Shown: positions 42,691 to 52,726, counted from the stretch's first letter. The stretch is DNA of 64,000 nt from an uncultured Clostridia bacterium (GCA_944327465.1 CALVHH010000005.1:1-64000); one strand, 5' to 3'. A program made the numbers and translations. Notes: generated by a model not told the origin, from the letters alone.

Positions 42691-44035
42691 CCTTTCCTGC
42701 AAAAAGTACGGAGTGATATCTCTCGGCTGCGATAAAAACAGGGTCGACAGCGAAAAATTGCTCGCCGTCATACGCGCCGGCGGCGGCACCGTCTGCAACG
42801 ACGTCTCCGAGGCGCAGGTGGTGATTGTCAATACATGTGCGTTTCTCAACTCCGCAAGGGAGGAGGCTATCGACACGGTTTTGGAGTGCGCCGAATACAA
42901 GCGCACGGGAAAGCTTGAAAAGCTTGTCGTAACGGGCTGCCTGCCCCAAAAATACATTGCCGAAGTTTTTCCACTGCTTACCGAAGCCGACGTCTTTCTC
43001 GGCATAAACGACTACGATAAATTTTTTGAACAGCTTGCCGCCTCATACGAAAGCGGCAGGGTGAACGGCGTGGGGTGCGGCAATTGCTCCGCCGCCACGG
43101 AAAGGGTACTCACTACGCCCTGCCATTATGCGTATTTAAAAATTGCCGACGGCTGCAACAACTGCTGTACCTATTGCCTGATACCCAAAATACGCGGCAG
43201 ATATACAAGTTATCCCATGGAGCAGCTCGTAAGCGAAGCTTCATCGCTCGGCGATTTGTCGGAACTCATAATCGTAGCTCAGGATATAACGCGCTACGGC
43301 GAGGATATCTACGGCAGCCGCATGCTCGTCGAATTGCTTCGCAAGCTGACCGCGCTTGAAAATATAGGCTCCGTGCGCCTCTTGTATTGCTATCCCGACG
43401 TCATCGACGAAGCTCTCATCTCGGAGATCCGCGACAACGACAAAATAGTAAAGTACATCGATATCCCTCTGCAGCACAGCGAGGACAGAATCTTGAAACT
43501 CATGAACCGCAAGGGCTCCGGGCAGAGCTATATCGATTTGATAGCCGAGCTCAAAAGGCAGATACCGGGCATAGCCATTCGATCCACCTTCATATGCGGC
43601 TTCCCATCCGAAACCGAGGAGGAGAGCGCTGCATTGGGCGATTTCATTCGTCGGGCGGAGCTGTTCAACTGCGGATTTTTCGCATACTCGCGAGAGCCCG
43701 ATACGGGCGCGTTCAGGCTGAAGGGGCAGGTGCCCAAAGCCGTAAAAAACAGGCGTGTAAAGCAGATGTATGCCATACAGAGCAAAATATCTGAAAATCG
43801 CCTTCTCAGCTATGTCGGCGGCACTCTGCAGGTGTTGTGCGACGGCATAGATTATGAACGCGGCTGTTTTGTGGGCAGGGCGTACTTCCAGGCACCCGAT
43901 ATCGATGGGAAGGTGTACTTTTTCAGCGCAGATGCCGTGCAGGGAGAGTACTATGCCGTGCATATAGATGGCAGCGACGAGTATGATTTGTTCGGTCATA
44001 CTTTTGATTATACGGAGGAACCCGATGTCGGATAA
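42683..44035 (+). CDS. rimO: Ribosomal protein S12 methylthiotransferase RimO
   Basis: Radical-SAM enzyme that methylthiolates an aspartate of ribosomal protein S12. Its 450 residues comprise an N-terminal UPF0004 domain (SLGCDKNRVDSE, VNTCAFLNSAREEAID), the radical-SAM cluster motif with Cys158, Cys162 and Cys165 (CNNCCTYC), and a TRAM domain at the end. SLGCDKN and the DxxxYG-type segments favour RimO over MiaB. It overlaps ftsK by 8 bp and pgsA by 11 bp. Confidence 0.94.
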   Translation: MIDLSCKKYGVISLGCDKNRVDSEKLLAVIRAGGGTVCNDVSEAQVVIVNTCAFLNSAREEAIDTVLECAEYKRTGKLEKLVVTGCLPQKYIAEVFPLLTEADVFLGINDYDKFFEQLAASYESGRVNGVGCGNCSAATERVLTTPCHYAYLKIADGCNNCCTYCLIPKIRGRYTSYPMEQLVSEASSLGDLSELIIVAQDITRYGEDIYGSRMLVELLRKLTALENIGSVRLLYCYPDVIDEALISEIRDNDKIVKYIDIPLQHSEDRILKLMNRKGSGQSYIDLIAELKRQIPGIAIRSTFICGFPSETEEESAALGDFIRRAELFNCGFFAYSREPDTGAFRLKGQVPKAVKNRRVKQMYAIQSKISENRLLSYVGGTLQVLCDGIDYERGCFVGRAYFQAPDIDGKVYFFSADAVQGEYYAVHIDGSDEYDLFGHTFDYTEEPDVG

Positions 44036-44699
44036 CTATGACAGACATAATACGGTGGATAAAAACAGCCGTGCATATAAAATAGCTGCGGGCGGGGGAG
44101 TTATGAACCTTCCCAACAAGCTGACTATTGCGCGGGTGGTCATGATCCCCGTGTTTATCTTGTTTTTCTACCTTGAATTTTCAGGGCACTATTTTGTGGC
44201 GCTTGCGGTGTTTGCCCTCGCTTCGTTTACGGACATGCTCGATGGCAAAATCGCCCGTAAATACGGGCTCGTCACAAATCTCGGCAAATTTCTGGACCCC
44301 ATTGCCGATAAGGTGCTCGTCTCTTCGGCGCTCATCGTGCTTGTCACCGTGCCCGGTTTTTTCACCGCCTATCTGGGCGACTGGGCGATAATTGCGGGCG
44401 GCTGCTGTGTCGCGGTCATCTTCGCCCGCGAACTCATCGTCAGCGGCTTCCGCATGGTTGCGGCAGATTCGGGCATTGTCATTGCCGCCGATAAGATAGG
44501 CAAGTTGAAGACGGTCACGCAGGATATTTCCGTTGTGCTGCTGCTCGTGTTCGGCGGGCTGTACGAACTGATTGCCGAAAGCGTGGCGGCAGAAGTTGTC
44601 AACTACGTTGCCCTCGTCATGTTTGCCCTCTCGGCGCTCCTTACGGTGCTCTCCGGCGTCAACTATATAATAAAAAATGTACAAGTGCTTAAAGTGTAG
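44025..44699 (+). CDS. pgsA: CDP-diacylglycerol--glycerol-3-phosphate 3-phosphatidyltransferase
   Basis: Makes phosphatidylglycerol phosphate in the membrane. The 224-residue protein has the CDP-alcohol phosphotransferase signature DMLDGKIARKYGLVTNLGKFLDPIADK and several helices. The ATG at 44025 is set by GGAGG six bases upstream and overlaps rimO; a second ATG at 44104 (GGGGGAG just before) would give the usual NLPNKLTIAR start, so the first 26 residues may be dispensable. Confidence 0.93.
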   Translation: MSDNYDRHNTVDKNSRAYKIAAGGGVMNLPNKLTIARVVMIPVFILFFYLEFSGHYFVALAVFALASFTDMLDGKIARKYGLVTNLGKFLDPIADKVLVSSALIVLVTVPGFFTAYLGDWAIIAGGCCVAVIFARELIVSGFRMVAADSGIVIAADKIGKLKTVTQDISVVLLLVFGGLYELIAESVAAEVVNYVALVMFALSALLTVLSGVNYIIKNVQVLKV

Positions 44700-44705
44700 T
44701 GTGTC

Positions 44706-45776
44706 ATGAATAATTGTTTAGTATTGATCAGAAACAAAAAACTCAATGCCGACTATGTGCATTTCGGCGACTTCATGCGCGTCTTTTCGGAAGCTTGTTA
44801 TTACTTCGATAAGACCGCAGTGGTAGGGTTCGACAGCTCAAAGGGCATCGCCGAACAGCTCAAGGAGTGCAAGACCTCCTTCGACAACGCCATTGTGCTC
44901 TGTTACGGCGAGCAGCGCGATATGATAGCCGATTTTCTCGCCAAGATATACGGTGAACAGTTCGAAGGCAACTTTCTTACGTGCGGCGAGCAGTCGGTCT
45001 GTCTCGGCGATTTCGACGACGACATCAATTTTGCCGCGGAGTGCGTGCATTTTCTCGACGAAAAATACGGCATCCGCTATGATAAGTTCTATGTAAAGTG
45101 CGTGTCTGCGCCCTCTGAACTCATCTACGACAGTATAAGCAAGGCGCGCGAAGACGGCGGCGACACCACGTTTGCCGTTTACGACGACCACGGCGACCAG
45201 ACTATAGAAATCTCTTATTCCAGTAAGACGCCTAAAATGACTGCCGACAACATACAGCGCATCCTCGCCTCCGAGCTCAGCGAATACGTGTATACGCTCG
45301 ACGACAGCTCGCTCGAAGAGTGTCTGTACGAGCTTTTAAGGCTGCGCCGCGTAAAACTTTCGGTTGCGGAATCGTTTACGGGGGGCGGTATCACTGCCCG
45401 CCTCGTCTCTGTGCCCGGCATGTCCGAAGTGCTGTACGAGGGCATATGCGCATATTCCAACGAGGCGAAGCGCATGCGCCTGAAAGTTTCCGAGCAGACG
45501 CTCAAACAGTTCGGCGCGGTATCCGAAAAGACGGCTTACGAGATGTGCGAAGGGCTGCTGAATACTTTCAACTGCGAAGTTGCCATCTCCACAACGGGCA
45601 TCGCAGGTCCTGCGTCCGACGGCACGGATAAGCCCGTGGGATTGGCGTACATAGGCATAGGCACGCGTGGAACGGGCATAAAGGTATTCAAGTTCAATTA
45701 TACCGGCGACAGGGAGAGCATAACAAAGACGGCGATAAACGACGCGCTCTTTCTTGCCTATCAGGCTGCAAAATAA
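44706..45776 (+). CDS. cinA: CinA-family protein with degenerate N-terminal domain
   Basis: The C-terminal half (about 200-356) is the CinA/NMN-deamidase domain: KLSVAESFTGGGITARLVSVPG, YSNEAKRMRL, ISTTGIAGPASDGTDKPVGLAYIG. It removes the amide of nicotinamide mononucleotide or related pyridine nucleotides. The N-terminal 190 residues occupy the place of the molybdopterin-binding-like (COG1058) domain, but I do not see its usual GDEIL...N motifs, so it has diverged strongly. The gene is directly before recA, the common order in Firmicutes, with nadE just beyond, which fits an NAD-salvage role. Confidence 0.88.
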   Translation: MNNCLVLIRNKKLNADYVHFGDFMRVFSEACYYFDKTAVVGFDSSKGIAEQLKECKTSFDNAIVLCYGEQRDMIADFLAKIYGEQFEGNFLTCGEQSVCLGDFDDDINFAAECVHFLDEKYGIRYDKFYVKCVSAPSELIYDSISKAREDGGDTTFAVYDDHGDQTIEISYSSKTPKMTADNIQRILASELSEYVYTLDDSSLEECLYELLRLRRVKLSVAESFTGGGITARLVSVPGMSEVLYEGICAYSNEAKRMRLKVSEQTLKQFGAVSEKTAYEMCEGLLNTFNCEVAISTTGIAGPASDGTDKPVGLAYIGIGTRGTGIKVFKFNYTGDRESITKTAINDALFLAYQAAK

Positions 45777-45791
45777 CTTAGGAGTCAAACT

Positions 45792-46805
45792 ATGAACGAA
45801 GAAAAGCAAAAAGCTCTAAATTCTACCATTGCAATGATAGAAAAGCAGTTCGGCAAAGGCGCTATCATGAAGCTCGGCGACGTCAACGTCAACAGCGAAA
45901 TAGACGTCATCCCCACCGGCTGTCTGTCATTGGACCTCGCCCTCGGCGTGGGCGGCGTGCCCCGCGGCAGGATAATGGAGATATACGGTCCCGAATCTTC
46001 GGGTAAAACTACCGTCGCTCTCCACATAATCGCCGAAGCGCAAAAGGCGGGTGGCGTGGCGGCATTCATCGATGCCGAGCATGCGCTCGATGCTGCTTAC
46101 GCAAAGGCTCTCGGCGTCAACACAGATGAATTATACGTCTCGCAGCCGGATACGGGCGAGCAGGCTTTAGATATCTGCGAATCGCTCGTCCGTTCCAGCG
46201 CTGTCGACGTCATCATAATCGACTCTGTCGCCGCGCTCACGCCTAAGGCGGAAATCGAAGGCGACATGGGCGATGCTCACGTCGGCGCACTGCCCAGACT
46301 CATGTCGCAGGCGCTCCGCAAGCTCACTGCAATAACCAACCGCTCCAAGACGTGCGTCATATTCATAAATCAGCTCAGGGAAAAAGTAGGCATAATGTTC
46401 GGCAATCCCGAAACTACCCCCGGCGGCAAGGCGCTCAAATATTTTGCTACGATCAGGCTGGATATCCGCAAGGCTGATGCCTTAAAAAACGACGGCGAAA
46501 TAATCGGCAACAGGGCAAAGTGCAAGGTGGTCAAAAACAAGGTCGCGCCTCCATTCAAAGTGGCGGAATTCGATATAATTTACGGCCACGGCATCTCGCA
46601 GGAGGGGTGTCTCATCGATTTGGGACTTGAATACGGCTTTTTGACAAAGAGCGGCGCGTGGTTCAGCTACAACGACAACAAGGTCGCCAACGGCAGGGAG
46701 AAGATGAGGGATTATCTCAAAGAGCATCCCGAGGTCATGGCTGAACTCGATTCCCGCATAAGACAGGCTCATAAGGAAGCTGTTGCAAACAGAGCAAAGG
46801 ATTGA
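45792..46805 (+). CDS. recA: Recombinase RecA
   Basis: DNA strand-exchange ATPase and LexA co-protease. The 337-residue protein has Walker A GPESSGKT (66-73), Walker [11 protein letters not shown], the L1/L2 loop regions around [10 protein letters not shown] and [12 protein letters not shown], and the conserved [16 protein letters not shown]. The C-terminal acidic tail is short, ending [14 protein letters not shown] lies before the ATG. No LexA-type box is evident; it appears to be transcribed with ftsK-rimO-pgsA-cinA. Confidence 0.97.
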   Translation: MNEEKQKALNSTIAMIEKQFGKGAIMKLGDVNVNSEIDVIPTGCLSLDLALGVGGVPRGRIMEIYGPESSGKTTVALHIIAEAQKAGGVAAFIDAEHALDAAYAKALGVNTDELYVSQPDTGEQALDICESLVRSSAVDVIIIDSVAALTPKAEIEGDMGDAHVGALPRLMSQALRKLTAITNRSKTCVIFINQLREKVGIMFGNPETTPGGKALKYFATIRLDIRKADALKNDGEIIGNRAKCKVVKNKVAPPFKVAEFDIIYGHGISQEGCLIDLGLEYGFLTKSGAWFSYNDNKVANGREKMRDYLKEHPEVMAELDSRIRQAHKEAVANRAKD

Positions 46806-48706
46806 TGTACGGTTTTGTTAAGGTGTGCGCCGCCACTCCCGAAATACGCGTGGCGGACGTGCAGTTCAATAAAAATTCAATAATCGGGTGCATCGCCGCT
46901 TCGCGGGGCGCGCAGGTCATAGTCTTTCCCGAGCTGTCCCTCAGCGGCTATACCTGCGGCGACCTCTTCAATCAGTCGGCGCTCATCGAAAGCGTCGAAA
47001 GCGCGTTGGGCGACATCTGCCGCGCCACGGCTGGCAACCGTGCGCTCATATTCGTCGGCGCTCCCGTAAAGAATGGCGACAGGCTCTACAACTGCGCCGT
47101 TGCCGTCAGCGACGGAAAAATACTCGGCGTCGTGCCCAAGACCAATCTTCCCAATTACGGCGAATTTTACGAGCGCCGCCACTTCACTTCGGCTCCGTCC
47201 GTCAACGGCACGGTCAAGCTGTGCGGCGAGACGGTCGATTTCGGTACGGATATCATATTCCGCACCGCCGAAGACAGCCGCGTTTGTGTGGCGGCGGAAA
47301 TTTGTGAAGACCTTTGGGTGCCCGATAGCCCGTCTGTCCGTCATGCAAAGGCGGGCGCGACGATAATAGTAAATCTTTCGTGCAGCGATGAAACTGCCGG
47401 CAAGGCTGAATACCGCCGCTCGCTTGTGCGCATGCAGTCGTCAAAGCTCGTATGCGCATATGTCTATGCCGACGCGGGAGAGGGTGAGAGCACTACCGAC
47501 ATGGCTTTCGCCGGGCACGATATAATATGCGAATGCGGCAAACTCGTCGCAGAGAGCAATTTATTCGAAAATTGTACTATAGCTGCCGATATCGATATTG
47601 AAAAATTATCAAACGAGCGCACGCGCCTGGCAGGTACGTTTTTTGAACGTGCAAATGCCGCCGCATATAAATTTATAACTTTTTCTCTCGCCGAAGGCGG
47701 CGAAGTCACCCGCAAATTTTCAAAAACGCCGTTCATTCCCGCCGACGACGGCAGGCTGCGCGAACGCACCGAGCTGATACTTTCCATACAGTCGGCAGGG
47801 CTGAAGAAGAGGTTGGAGCACACCAAGGCCCGAACTGCGGTTATAGGCGTTTCCGGCGGTCTCGATTCTGCGCTTGCGCTGCTCGTGACTGCCCGTGCTT
47901 TCAGACAGCTCAAAAGACCTATGTCAGACATAATAGCCGTCACAATGCCCGGATTCGGCACTACGGGCAAAACTTTCGGCAACGCTTTAAAGCTGATAGA
48001 TTGCATAGGCGCCACTTCAAAGACTGTGGATATAACCGAAAGCGTGCTCACTCACTTCAAGGACATAGGTCACGACAGCAACGTCACCGACGTCACGTAT
48101 GAAAACGCCCAGGCGCGCATGCGCACGCTCATTTTGATGGATATCGCAAACGAAACGGGAGGGCTTGTGATCGGCACGGGCGATCTGAGCGAGCTCGCGC
48201 TCGGCTGGGCTACCTATAACGGCGACCACATGTCCATGTACGGCGTCAACTGCTCCGTTCCGAAGACGCTTGTAAAGCACCTCGTGGCTTACGAAGCGAA
48301 GAGGGCGGGAGGAGATATTTGCCGCGTGCTTGAAGATATCCTGAATACCGAAATCAGTCCCGAGCTTCTTCCGCCCGACAAGAGCGGCAACATTGCCCAA
48401 AAGACGGAAGACCTCGTCGGTCCGTACATTCTGCACGACTTCTTTTTGTATTATGTAGTGCGCTGCGGCTTTACACCCGACAAGGTGCGCTATCTTGCGT
48501 GCAGGGCGTTCGAAGACCTGTTCGATGAAGACGTCATCGATAAATGGCTGAAAAATTTTTACCGCAGATTTTTCTCGCAGCAGTTCAAGCGCTCGTGCGT
48601 TCCCGACGGCGTAAAGGTGGGGTCGGTGTCGCTGTCGCCCCGCGGCGACTGGCGCATGCCTTCCGATGCATGCGCGTCGCTCTGGCTGGATATGCTCGAT
48701 GATTAA
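46805..48706 (+). CDS. nadE: Glutamine-dependent NAD+ synthetase
   Basis: Converts deamido-NAD to NAD with glutamine-derived ammonia. The 633-residue protein has an N-terminal nitrilase-type glutaminase (Glu43 in FPELSLSGYTCGDLF, Lys in VVPKTNLPNYGEF, Cys in AAEICEDLW) and a C-terminal synthetase with the PP-loop GVSGGLDSALALLV. The ATG overlaps the recA stop by one base (TGATG). The two-domain form makes it independent of free ammonia. Confidence 0.95.
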   Translation: MYGFVKVCAATPEIRVADVQFNKNSIIGCIAASRGAQVIVFPELSLSGYTCGDLFNQSALIESVESALGDICRATAGNRALIFVGAPVKNGDRLYNCAVAVSDGKILGVVPKTNLPNYGEFYERRHFTSAPSVNGTVKLCGETVDFGTDIIFRTAEDSRVCVAAEICEDLWVPDSPSVRHAKAGATIIVNLSCSDETAGKAEYRRSLVRMQSSKLVCAYVYADAGEGESTTDMAFAGHDIICECGKLVAESNLFENCTIAADIDIEKLSNERTRLAGTFFERANAAAYKFITFSLAEGGEVTRKFSKTPFIPADDGRLRERTELILSIQSAGLKKRLEHTKARTAVIGVSGGLDSALALLVTARAFRQLKRPMSDIIAVTMPGFGTTGKTFGNALKLIDCIGATSKTVDITESVLTHFKDIGHDSNVTDVTYENAQARMRTLILMDIANETGGLVIGTGDLSELALGWATYNGDHMSMYGVNCSVPKTLVKHLVAYEAKRAGGDICRVLEDILNTEISPELLPPDKSGNIAQKTEDLVGPYILHDFFLYYVVRCGFTPDKVRYLACRAFEDLFDEDVIDKWLKNFYRRFFSQQFKRSCVPDGVKVGSVSLSPRGDWRMPSDACASLWLDMLDD

Positions 48707-48712
48707 AAATTT

Positions 48713-48760
48713 CGCACGACATACGAAGATTTGCTTTTTCGTCTGCCGTGCGTCTTACTT
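48713..48760 (+). terminator. Probable terminator after nadE
   Basis: CGCACG-a-CA-t-ACGA pairs with TCGT-c-TG-c-CGTGCG (48713-48752), an 11- to 12-bp stem with two mismatches, followed by a T-rich stretch. The rest of 48761-48900 shows nothing I can support as a gene. Confidence 0.5.
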
Positions 48761-48900
48761 TTGCCGTTTTGTATAATAATATGTCACGCATAGTATGCTC
48801 AAATGCCCTTGCTTCGGTATTGTGCGTTCTGTTTGTGATAGAATATGTTGTTATTTTTCAAAAAAATGGCGGCATATATCAAGGTATTTTCACAAATAAA

Positions 48901-48929
48901 TTGACTTTTATTGCTTATTGGTATATAAT
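48901..48929 (+). promoter_or_regulatory. rny promoter
   Basis: TTGACT (48901-48906), 17 bp, TATAAT (48924-48929). Confidence 0.8.
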
Positions 48930-49001
48930 GGAGTATGGATATAGAAAGGTCTTTTTTTGAGATTTATTATATATTTAATTTCATTCAATCAGGAGGCTTA
49001 A

Positions 49002-50615
49002 ATGCTCAACAATCTCTTAAGCACCCTGTTTCTTGCTCCTATGGAGTCCGGGCTGGCTATCGGGCTTATATGTGCCGCGGCAGTCGTCTTTCTCGCAGTA
49101 GGAGGCTTATTAGGCTGGCTCATCTATAAAAAGGTGACCGATAAAAAATTGGGTACGGTGGAAGAACGCGCCAAAAAGATGGTCGATGACGCCGCCGTAG
49201 AGTGCAAAGCTTTAAAAAAGGAAGCTATACTTGAAGCAAAGGAACAGGAATTAAAATTACGCAACGAATTTGAAAGAGAATCCCGCGAAAAGAAGAACGA
49301 GCTCAACAAACTCGAACAGCGCCTTCAGTCCAAGGAGGACAACCTCGACAAGCGCGAAGATTCCCTCTTGAAAAAGAACGACGAACTTGAAAAGCAGCGC
49401 AAGGACCTGCAGAATAAAGAGCAGGAAATCAAGCGCACGCAGGAAAAGGTCAGTCACCAGCACGATTTAATGGTGCAGGAGCTTGAAAAAGTTGCTCAGC
49501 TCACCAAGGACGAAGCCAAACAGCTCCTCACCCAGGAGATCCTTGATGAAACTCGCAGGGATGTTGCAATCCAGGTGCGCAACATCGAACAGCAGGCAAA
49601 GGACGAGGCCACTACCGAAGCCAAAAAGATAATTTCGCTCGCCATCCAGAGATGCGCAAGCGACCATGCGTCCGAAATAACCGTATCTGTCGTGCCTCTG
49701 CCCAGCGACGATATGAAGGCGCGAATAATAGGCAGAGAGGGCAGAAACATCCGCGCCATCGAAAATGCCACCGGCATAGAGCTCATAGTCGACGATACGC
49801 CAGAAGTTGTCATCGTCTCCGGGTTCGACCCCGTCAGAAGAGAGGTGGCAAGGCTCACTCTCGAAAGATTGATATCCGATGGCAGAATACATCCCGCAAG
49901 GATAGAAGAGACTGTAGAAAAGGTCAAAAAGGAACTCGACCAGGAAATAAAGGCGGCAGGCGAAAGCGCCATGTTCGAAGTGGGTATTTTCGGTCTGCAC
50001 CCCGAGCTCATAAAGCTCATCGGCAGATTGAAGTACAGAACGAGCTATGGTCAGAACGTGTACAGACATTCCATTGAAGTTTCGCAGCTTGCAGGTTTAA
50101 TGGCGTCCGAACTCGGGCTCGATGTCAACCTTGCAAAGCGTGCCGGTCTTTTGCACGATATAGGCAAGGCCGTTGACCACGAGCAGGAGGGCACGCACGT
50201 TCAGCTCGGCGCCGACCTCGCTAAAAAGTACAAGGAAAACGCCAACGTCGTCAATGCCATTGCCGCTCACCACGGCGACTGCGAACCCAAAACTGTTGAA
50301 GCCGTGCTCGTTGCCGCGGCGGACGCTATATCGGGCGCTCGCCCCGGTGCCAGAAGAGAGACGGGCACAAACTACGTCAAGCGTCTTGAAAAGCTTGAAT
50401 CCATTGCTTCAAGCTTCAACGGCGTCGATAAGAGTTACGCCATTCAGGCTGGCAGAGAGGTGCGCGTCATAGTCAAACCCGAACAGATAGATGATGCCCA
50501 GGCAATGTTCCTTGCAAAGGATATTGCAAAGAAGATAGAAGCCGAGCTTGAATATCCCGGTCAGATAAAGGTGAACGTCATCCGCGAATCGCGTGCGGTA
50601 GAGTACGCAAAGTGA
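49002..50615 (+). CDS. rny: Ribonuclease Y
   Basis: Membrane-anchored endoribonuclease that starts mRNA decay in Firmicutes. In the 537-residue protein an N-terminal helix (about 18-42) is followed by a long charged coiled coil (about 50-190), a KH domain ([20 protein letters not shown]), and an HD domain with [13 protein letters not shown] and [14 protein letters not shown] lies before the ATG. It is monocistronic, with promoter at 48901 and terminator at 50658. Confidence 0.97.
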   Translation: MLNNLLSTLFLAPMESGLAIGLICAAAVVFLAVGGLLGWLIYKKVTDKKLGTVEERAKKMVDDAAVECKALKKEAILEAKEQELKLRNEFERESREKKNELNKLEQRLQSKEDNLDKREDSLLKKNDELEKQRKDLQNKEQEIKRTQEKVSHQHDLMVQELEKVAQLTKDEAKQLLTQEILDETRRDVAIQVRNIEQQAKDEATTEAKKIISLAIQRCASDHASEITVSVVPLPSDDMKARIIGREGRNIRAIENATGIELIVDDTPEVVIVSGFDPVRREVARLTLERLISDGRIHPARIEETVEKVKKELDQEIKAAGESAMFEVGIFGLHPELIKLIGRLKYRTSYGQNVYRHSIEVSQLAGLMASELGLDVNLAKRAGLLHDIGKAVDHEQEGTHVQLGADLAKKYKENANVVNAIAAHHGDCEPKTVEAVLVAAADAISGARPGARRETGTNYVKRLEKLESIASSFNGVDKSYAIQAGREVRVIVKPEQIDDAQAMFLAKDIAKKIEAELEYPGQIKVNVIRESRAVEYAK

Positions 50616-50657
50616 TGCAAATCATAAAGCGCAAAATATTTATATACTGGCTTGAAT

Positions 50658-50696
50658 AAAAAATGTTGGAGTATAAAACATGCTCCAACATTTTTT
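50658..50696 (+). terminator. rny terminator
   Basis: AAAAAATGTTGGAG (50658-50671) pairs with CTCCAACATTTTTT (50683-50696). Confidence 0.85.
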
Positions 50697-50713
50697 GTTA
50701 AGCTAAAAGCAGC

Positions 50714-50756
50714 CAAAAAAATCGGCCACGAAAACGCAAAAGCGTTTTCGCGGCCG
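50714..50756 (-). terminator. Terminator of the PadR-family gene
   Basis: CGGCC-a-CGAAAACGC (50723-50737) pairs with GCGTTTTCG-c-GGCCG (50742-50756), loop AAAA. On the minus strand it is followed by a run of seven T. Confidence 0.8.
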
Positions 50757-50773
50757 TAATGATAAATTTTATA

Positions 50774-52582
50774 TTATCTGCAGATGAAGTAGTAGCTTAC
50801 CCCGAATATCGAAATATTCAATGAAATTATTATGGGTATTATCAGCTTTGCCGCAACGTCGGCAGCAGAAGTAAAGTTGATATCCAAAAGGAAGCTTACA
50901 AGGCAGATGATGAGTATCGCTATTACATTTAAAATAACGCACAGCGTTATATATTTATGTTTGGTTGGTCTCACTACCGACCTGCCGAAGCCTGCTGCAA
51001 ATATACAGCCGAACACTGCAAGTTGTGTAACGGCTATTATCAATATCGTCATGGGGTACATTATATCCACGTTCATTACGCCCATCACCGATATGCATAC
51101 AATAAATTCCAACAGCATTATAAGTCCCACAACGATAGAGCTTGCAAACATTGTGCCGCCCTTGTTGTATGTCGTACCCTTGGCTCCTTTTACCCTCACG
51201 CTCGAACCCGACGACGTGTTTATCTTCAGGCCGTCTGCTTTGGCTTTTTCAAAGACGGGGTCGGCGGGGCGGGGGGAGGCTATGCTCTGCTTTCTCACTT
51301 CGGCAGCGGGCTGTGCTGCGGGCGCAGTTTCATAGCCTGCCTGTCTGTCGGGGTACCCATAATCCTTTTCGCCGTTTTTAAGCGTCTTGTTGTAGATGTT
51401 ATCTACAAGTTTTTTGTAGTCGCGCTCGGTTTCAGGCTTGTTGGTGTATATCAGCTTTTCGGTATCTATGCTGTCAAAGTTGGGCACGGTGCCCTTTTCG
51501 GCTTCGTCGGTCTGATCCATGAGCCTTAAAAAGCTCTCGTGCATGCGGCGGCGCTCCTCTTCGGTGCGCTCATCCTCCATAGCCTGCTCGTATTCGCTCT
51601 GTTTTTCGTCAATTTGACCTGCGTTTTCGGAATATCTCTCTTCAACGGGAGGGGCGTACTGCTCGGGCTCGGGCTGATGATACTCCTCAACGGGGGGAGC
51701 GTAGTGCTCGGGCTCGGGCTGATGATACTCCTCAACGGGAGGGGCGTAGTGCTCGGGTTCGGGCTGATGATACTCCTCAACGGGAGGGGCGTACTGCTCG
51801 GGCTCGGGCTGATGATACTCCTCAACGGGAGGGGCGTACTGCTCGGGCTCGGGCTGAACTTGTTCGTGCGTCTCCTCGGCGGGCTGCGCTTCAACTGCGG
51901 CAGAGGGCTGCACGTCCTCGTCGTGTTCGCTCTTCTCTTCGGCAACTATCTTGTCGGGCACTTTTTCAACGTAGATATCGTGAACCGACTGACCCGAATA
52001 TTCATCCCTGAGCGTCGCGTCATTCAGCGCGTCATAAGTCCGGCTGTCTGCGGCGGGCGACTCTTCATAGCTTTCGCTTTCGCTCTTGCCGTTGCCCGTA
52101 TATACGCGGGTCACTGACTTTTTGAGTATATTGAAGTCGACGGGGGTGGGGGCGGGCTGCGAAAAATCGAACGAGCGGTCAGATATCAGACTGTCTATTA
52201 CCGTCCTTGAATATTCCCATTCTGACTGATTCTTTTCTGAAAATTCTCTGCCGAGTTCGGTAAGGGTAAAGTATTTTCTGCGACCGCCCGAAGAAACTTC
52301 GTCCGTTTTCCAGTAAGCCTTTATGTAGCCCTGCGTCTCAAGTCTCTTCAAGGCGCTGTAGAGCGTAGGCTGTTTTATTGTGTACTGCCCGTGCGATTTG
52401 GCTTCGATTTCGTTTATTATCTCGTAGCCGTATTTATCGCGTTCGTCCAGCGTGCGCAGGATAATCGTGTTTATATGACCGCGGATAAGGTCAGCGCTTA
52501 TCGTGCTTTTCGACTGTTCTTCGGCAGGTTCGCCGCCGGCGGCATAGGGCTGTTCGCCGCTATGTATTTTGTCGTCATCCAT
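50774..52582 (-). CDS. PadR-type regulator fused to a repeat region and membrane domain
   Basis: This 602-residue chimera has an N-terminal PadR winged helix (about 30-115: ADLIRGHINTIILRTLDERDKYGYEI, QPTLYSALKRLETQGYI, GGRRKYFTLTELGREF). A long acidic hydrophilic region follows with five 15-residue repeats of the type EPEQYAPPVEEYHQP (DNA 51643-51857). The last 130 residues hold four hydrophobic helices. PadR proteins are normally 110-180-residue soluble repressors, so a membrane-anchored form is unusual. ATG 52582 is set by GGAGG. An inverted repeat over its own -10 suggests autoregulation. Confidence 0.85.
   Translation of the reverse strand: MDDDKIHSGEQPYAAGGEPAEEQSKSTISADLIRGHINTIILRTLDERDKYGYEIINEIEAKSHGQYTIKQPTLYSALKRLETQGYIKAYWKTDEVSSGGRRKYFTLTELGREFSEKNQSEWEYSRTVIDSLISDRSFDFSQPAPTPVDFNILKKSVTRVYTGNGKSESESYEESPAADSRTYDALNDATLRDEYSGQSVHDIYVEKVPDKIVAEEKSEHDEDVQPSAAVEAQPAEETHEQVQPEPEQYAPPVEEYHQPEPEQYAPPVEEYHQPEPEHYAPPVEEYHQPEPEHYAPPVEEYHQPEPEQYAPPVEERYSENAGQIDEKQSEYEQAMEDERTEEERRRMHESFLRLMDQTDEAEKGTVPNFDSIDTEKLIYTNKPETERDYKKLVDNIYNKTLKNGEKDYGYPDRQAGYETAPAAQPAAEVRKQSIASPRPADPVFEKAKADGLKINTSSGSSVRVKGAKGTTYNKGGTMFASSIVVGLIMLLEFIVCISVMGVMNVDIMYPMTILIIAVTQLAVFGCIFAAGFGRSVVRPTKHKYITLCVILNVIAILIICLVSFLLDINFTSAADVAAKLIIPIIISLNISIFGVSYYFICR
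51643..51857 (-). repeat. Five-copy 45-bp coding tandem repeat
   Basis: Copies begin at 51643, 51688, 51733, 51778 and 51823, exactly 45 bp apart and nearly identical. On the minus strand they encode Glu/Pro/Tyr-rich 15-residue units inside the PadR-type protein. Copy number is likely to vary between strains. Confidence 0.95.
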
Positions 52583-52602
52583 GTCGTTTTCCTCCGTATT
52601 TT

Positions 52603-52636
52603 GTATTATTATATCACATAATACACAATATGTCAA
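52603..52636 (-). promoter_or_regulatory. Consensus promoter and operator candidate of the PadR gene
   Basis: On the minus strand TTGACA (52636-52631), 17 bp, TATAAT (52613-52608). The inverted repeat GTATTAT / ATAATAC (52603-52609 with 52618-52624) straddles the -10, as expected for a PadR-type autorepressor site. Confidence 0.75.
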
Positions 52637-52697
52637 TGGTGTAGCGCTATAAAAAGTACTATGTCACACATATTAAATTATTTTTTGCTCAATTCAT

Positions 52698-52726
52698 TTT
52701 ACATAATTTCATTAAAGTGGTATGAT
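52698..52726 (+). promoter_or_regulatory. Promoter of the thioesterase gene
   Basis: TTTACA (52698-52703), 17 bp, TATGAT (52721-52726). Confidence 0.6.

Noticed and set aside
48748..48960. 70-residue ORF between nadE and rny
   Set aside because: It runs through the rny promoter and has no ribosome-binding site or family resemblance.
51643..51857. CRISPR-like array
   Set aside because: The repeats are contiguous 45-bp units with no spacers and lie in frame inside the PadR-type gene.
51526..52117. ORFs in other frames across the PadR repeat region
   Set aside because: Long open frames arise because 45-bp repeats are stop-free in several frames; only the PadR frame has a domain, start and ribosome-binding site.
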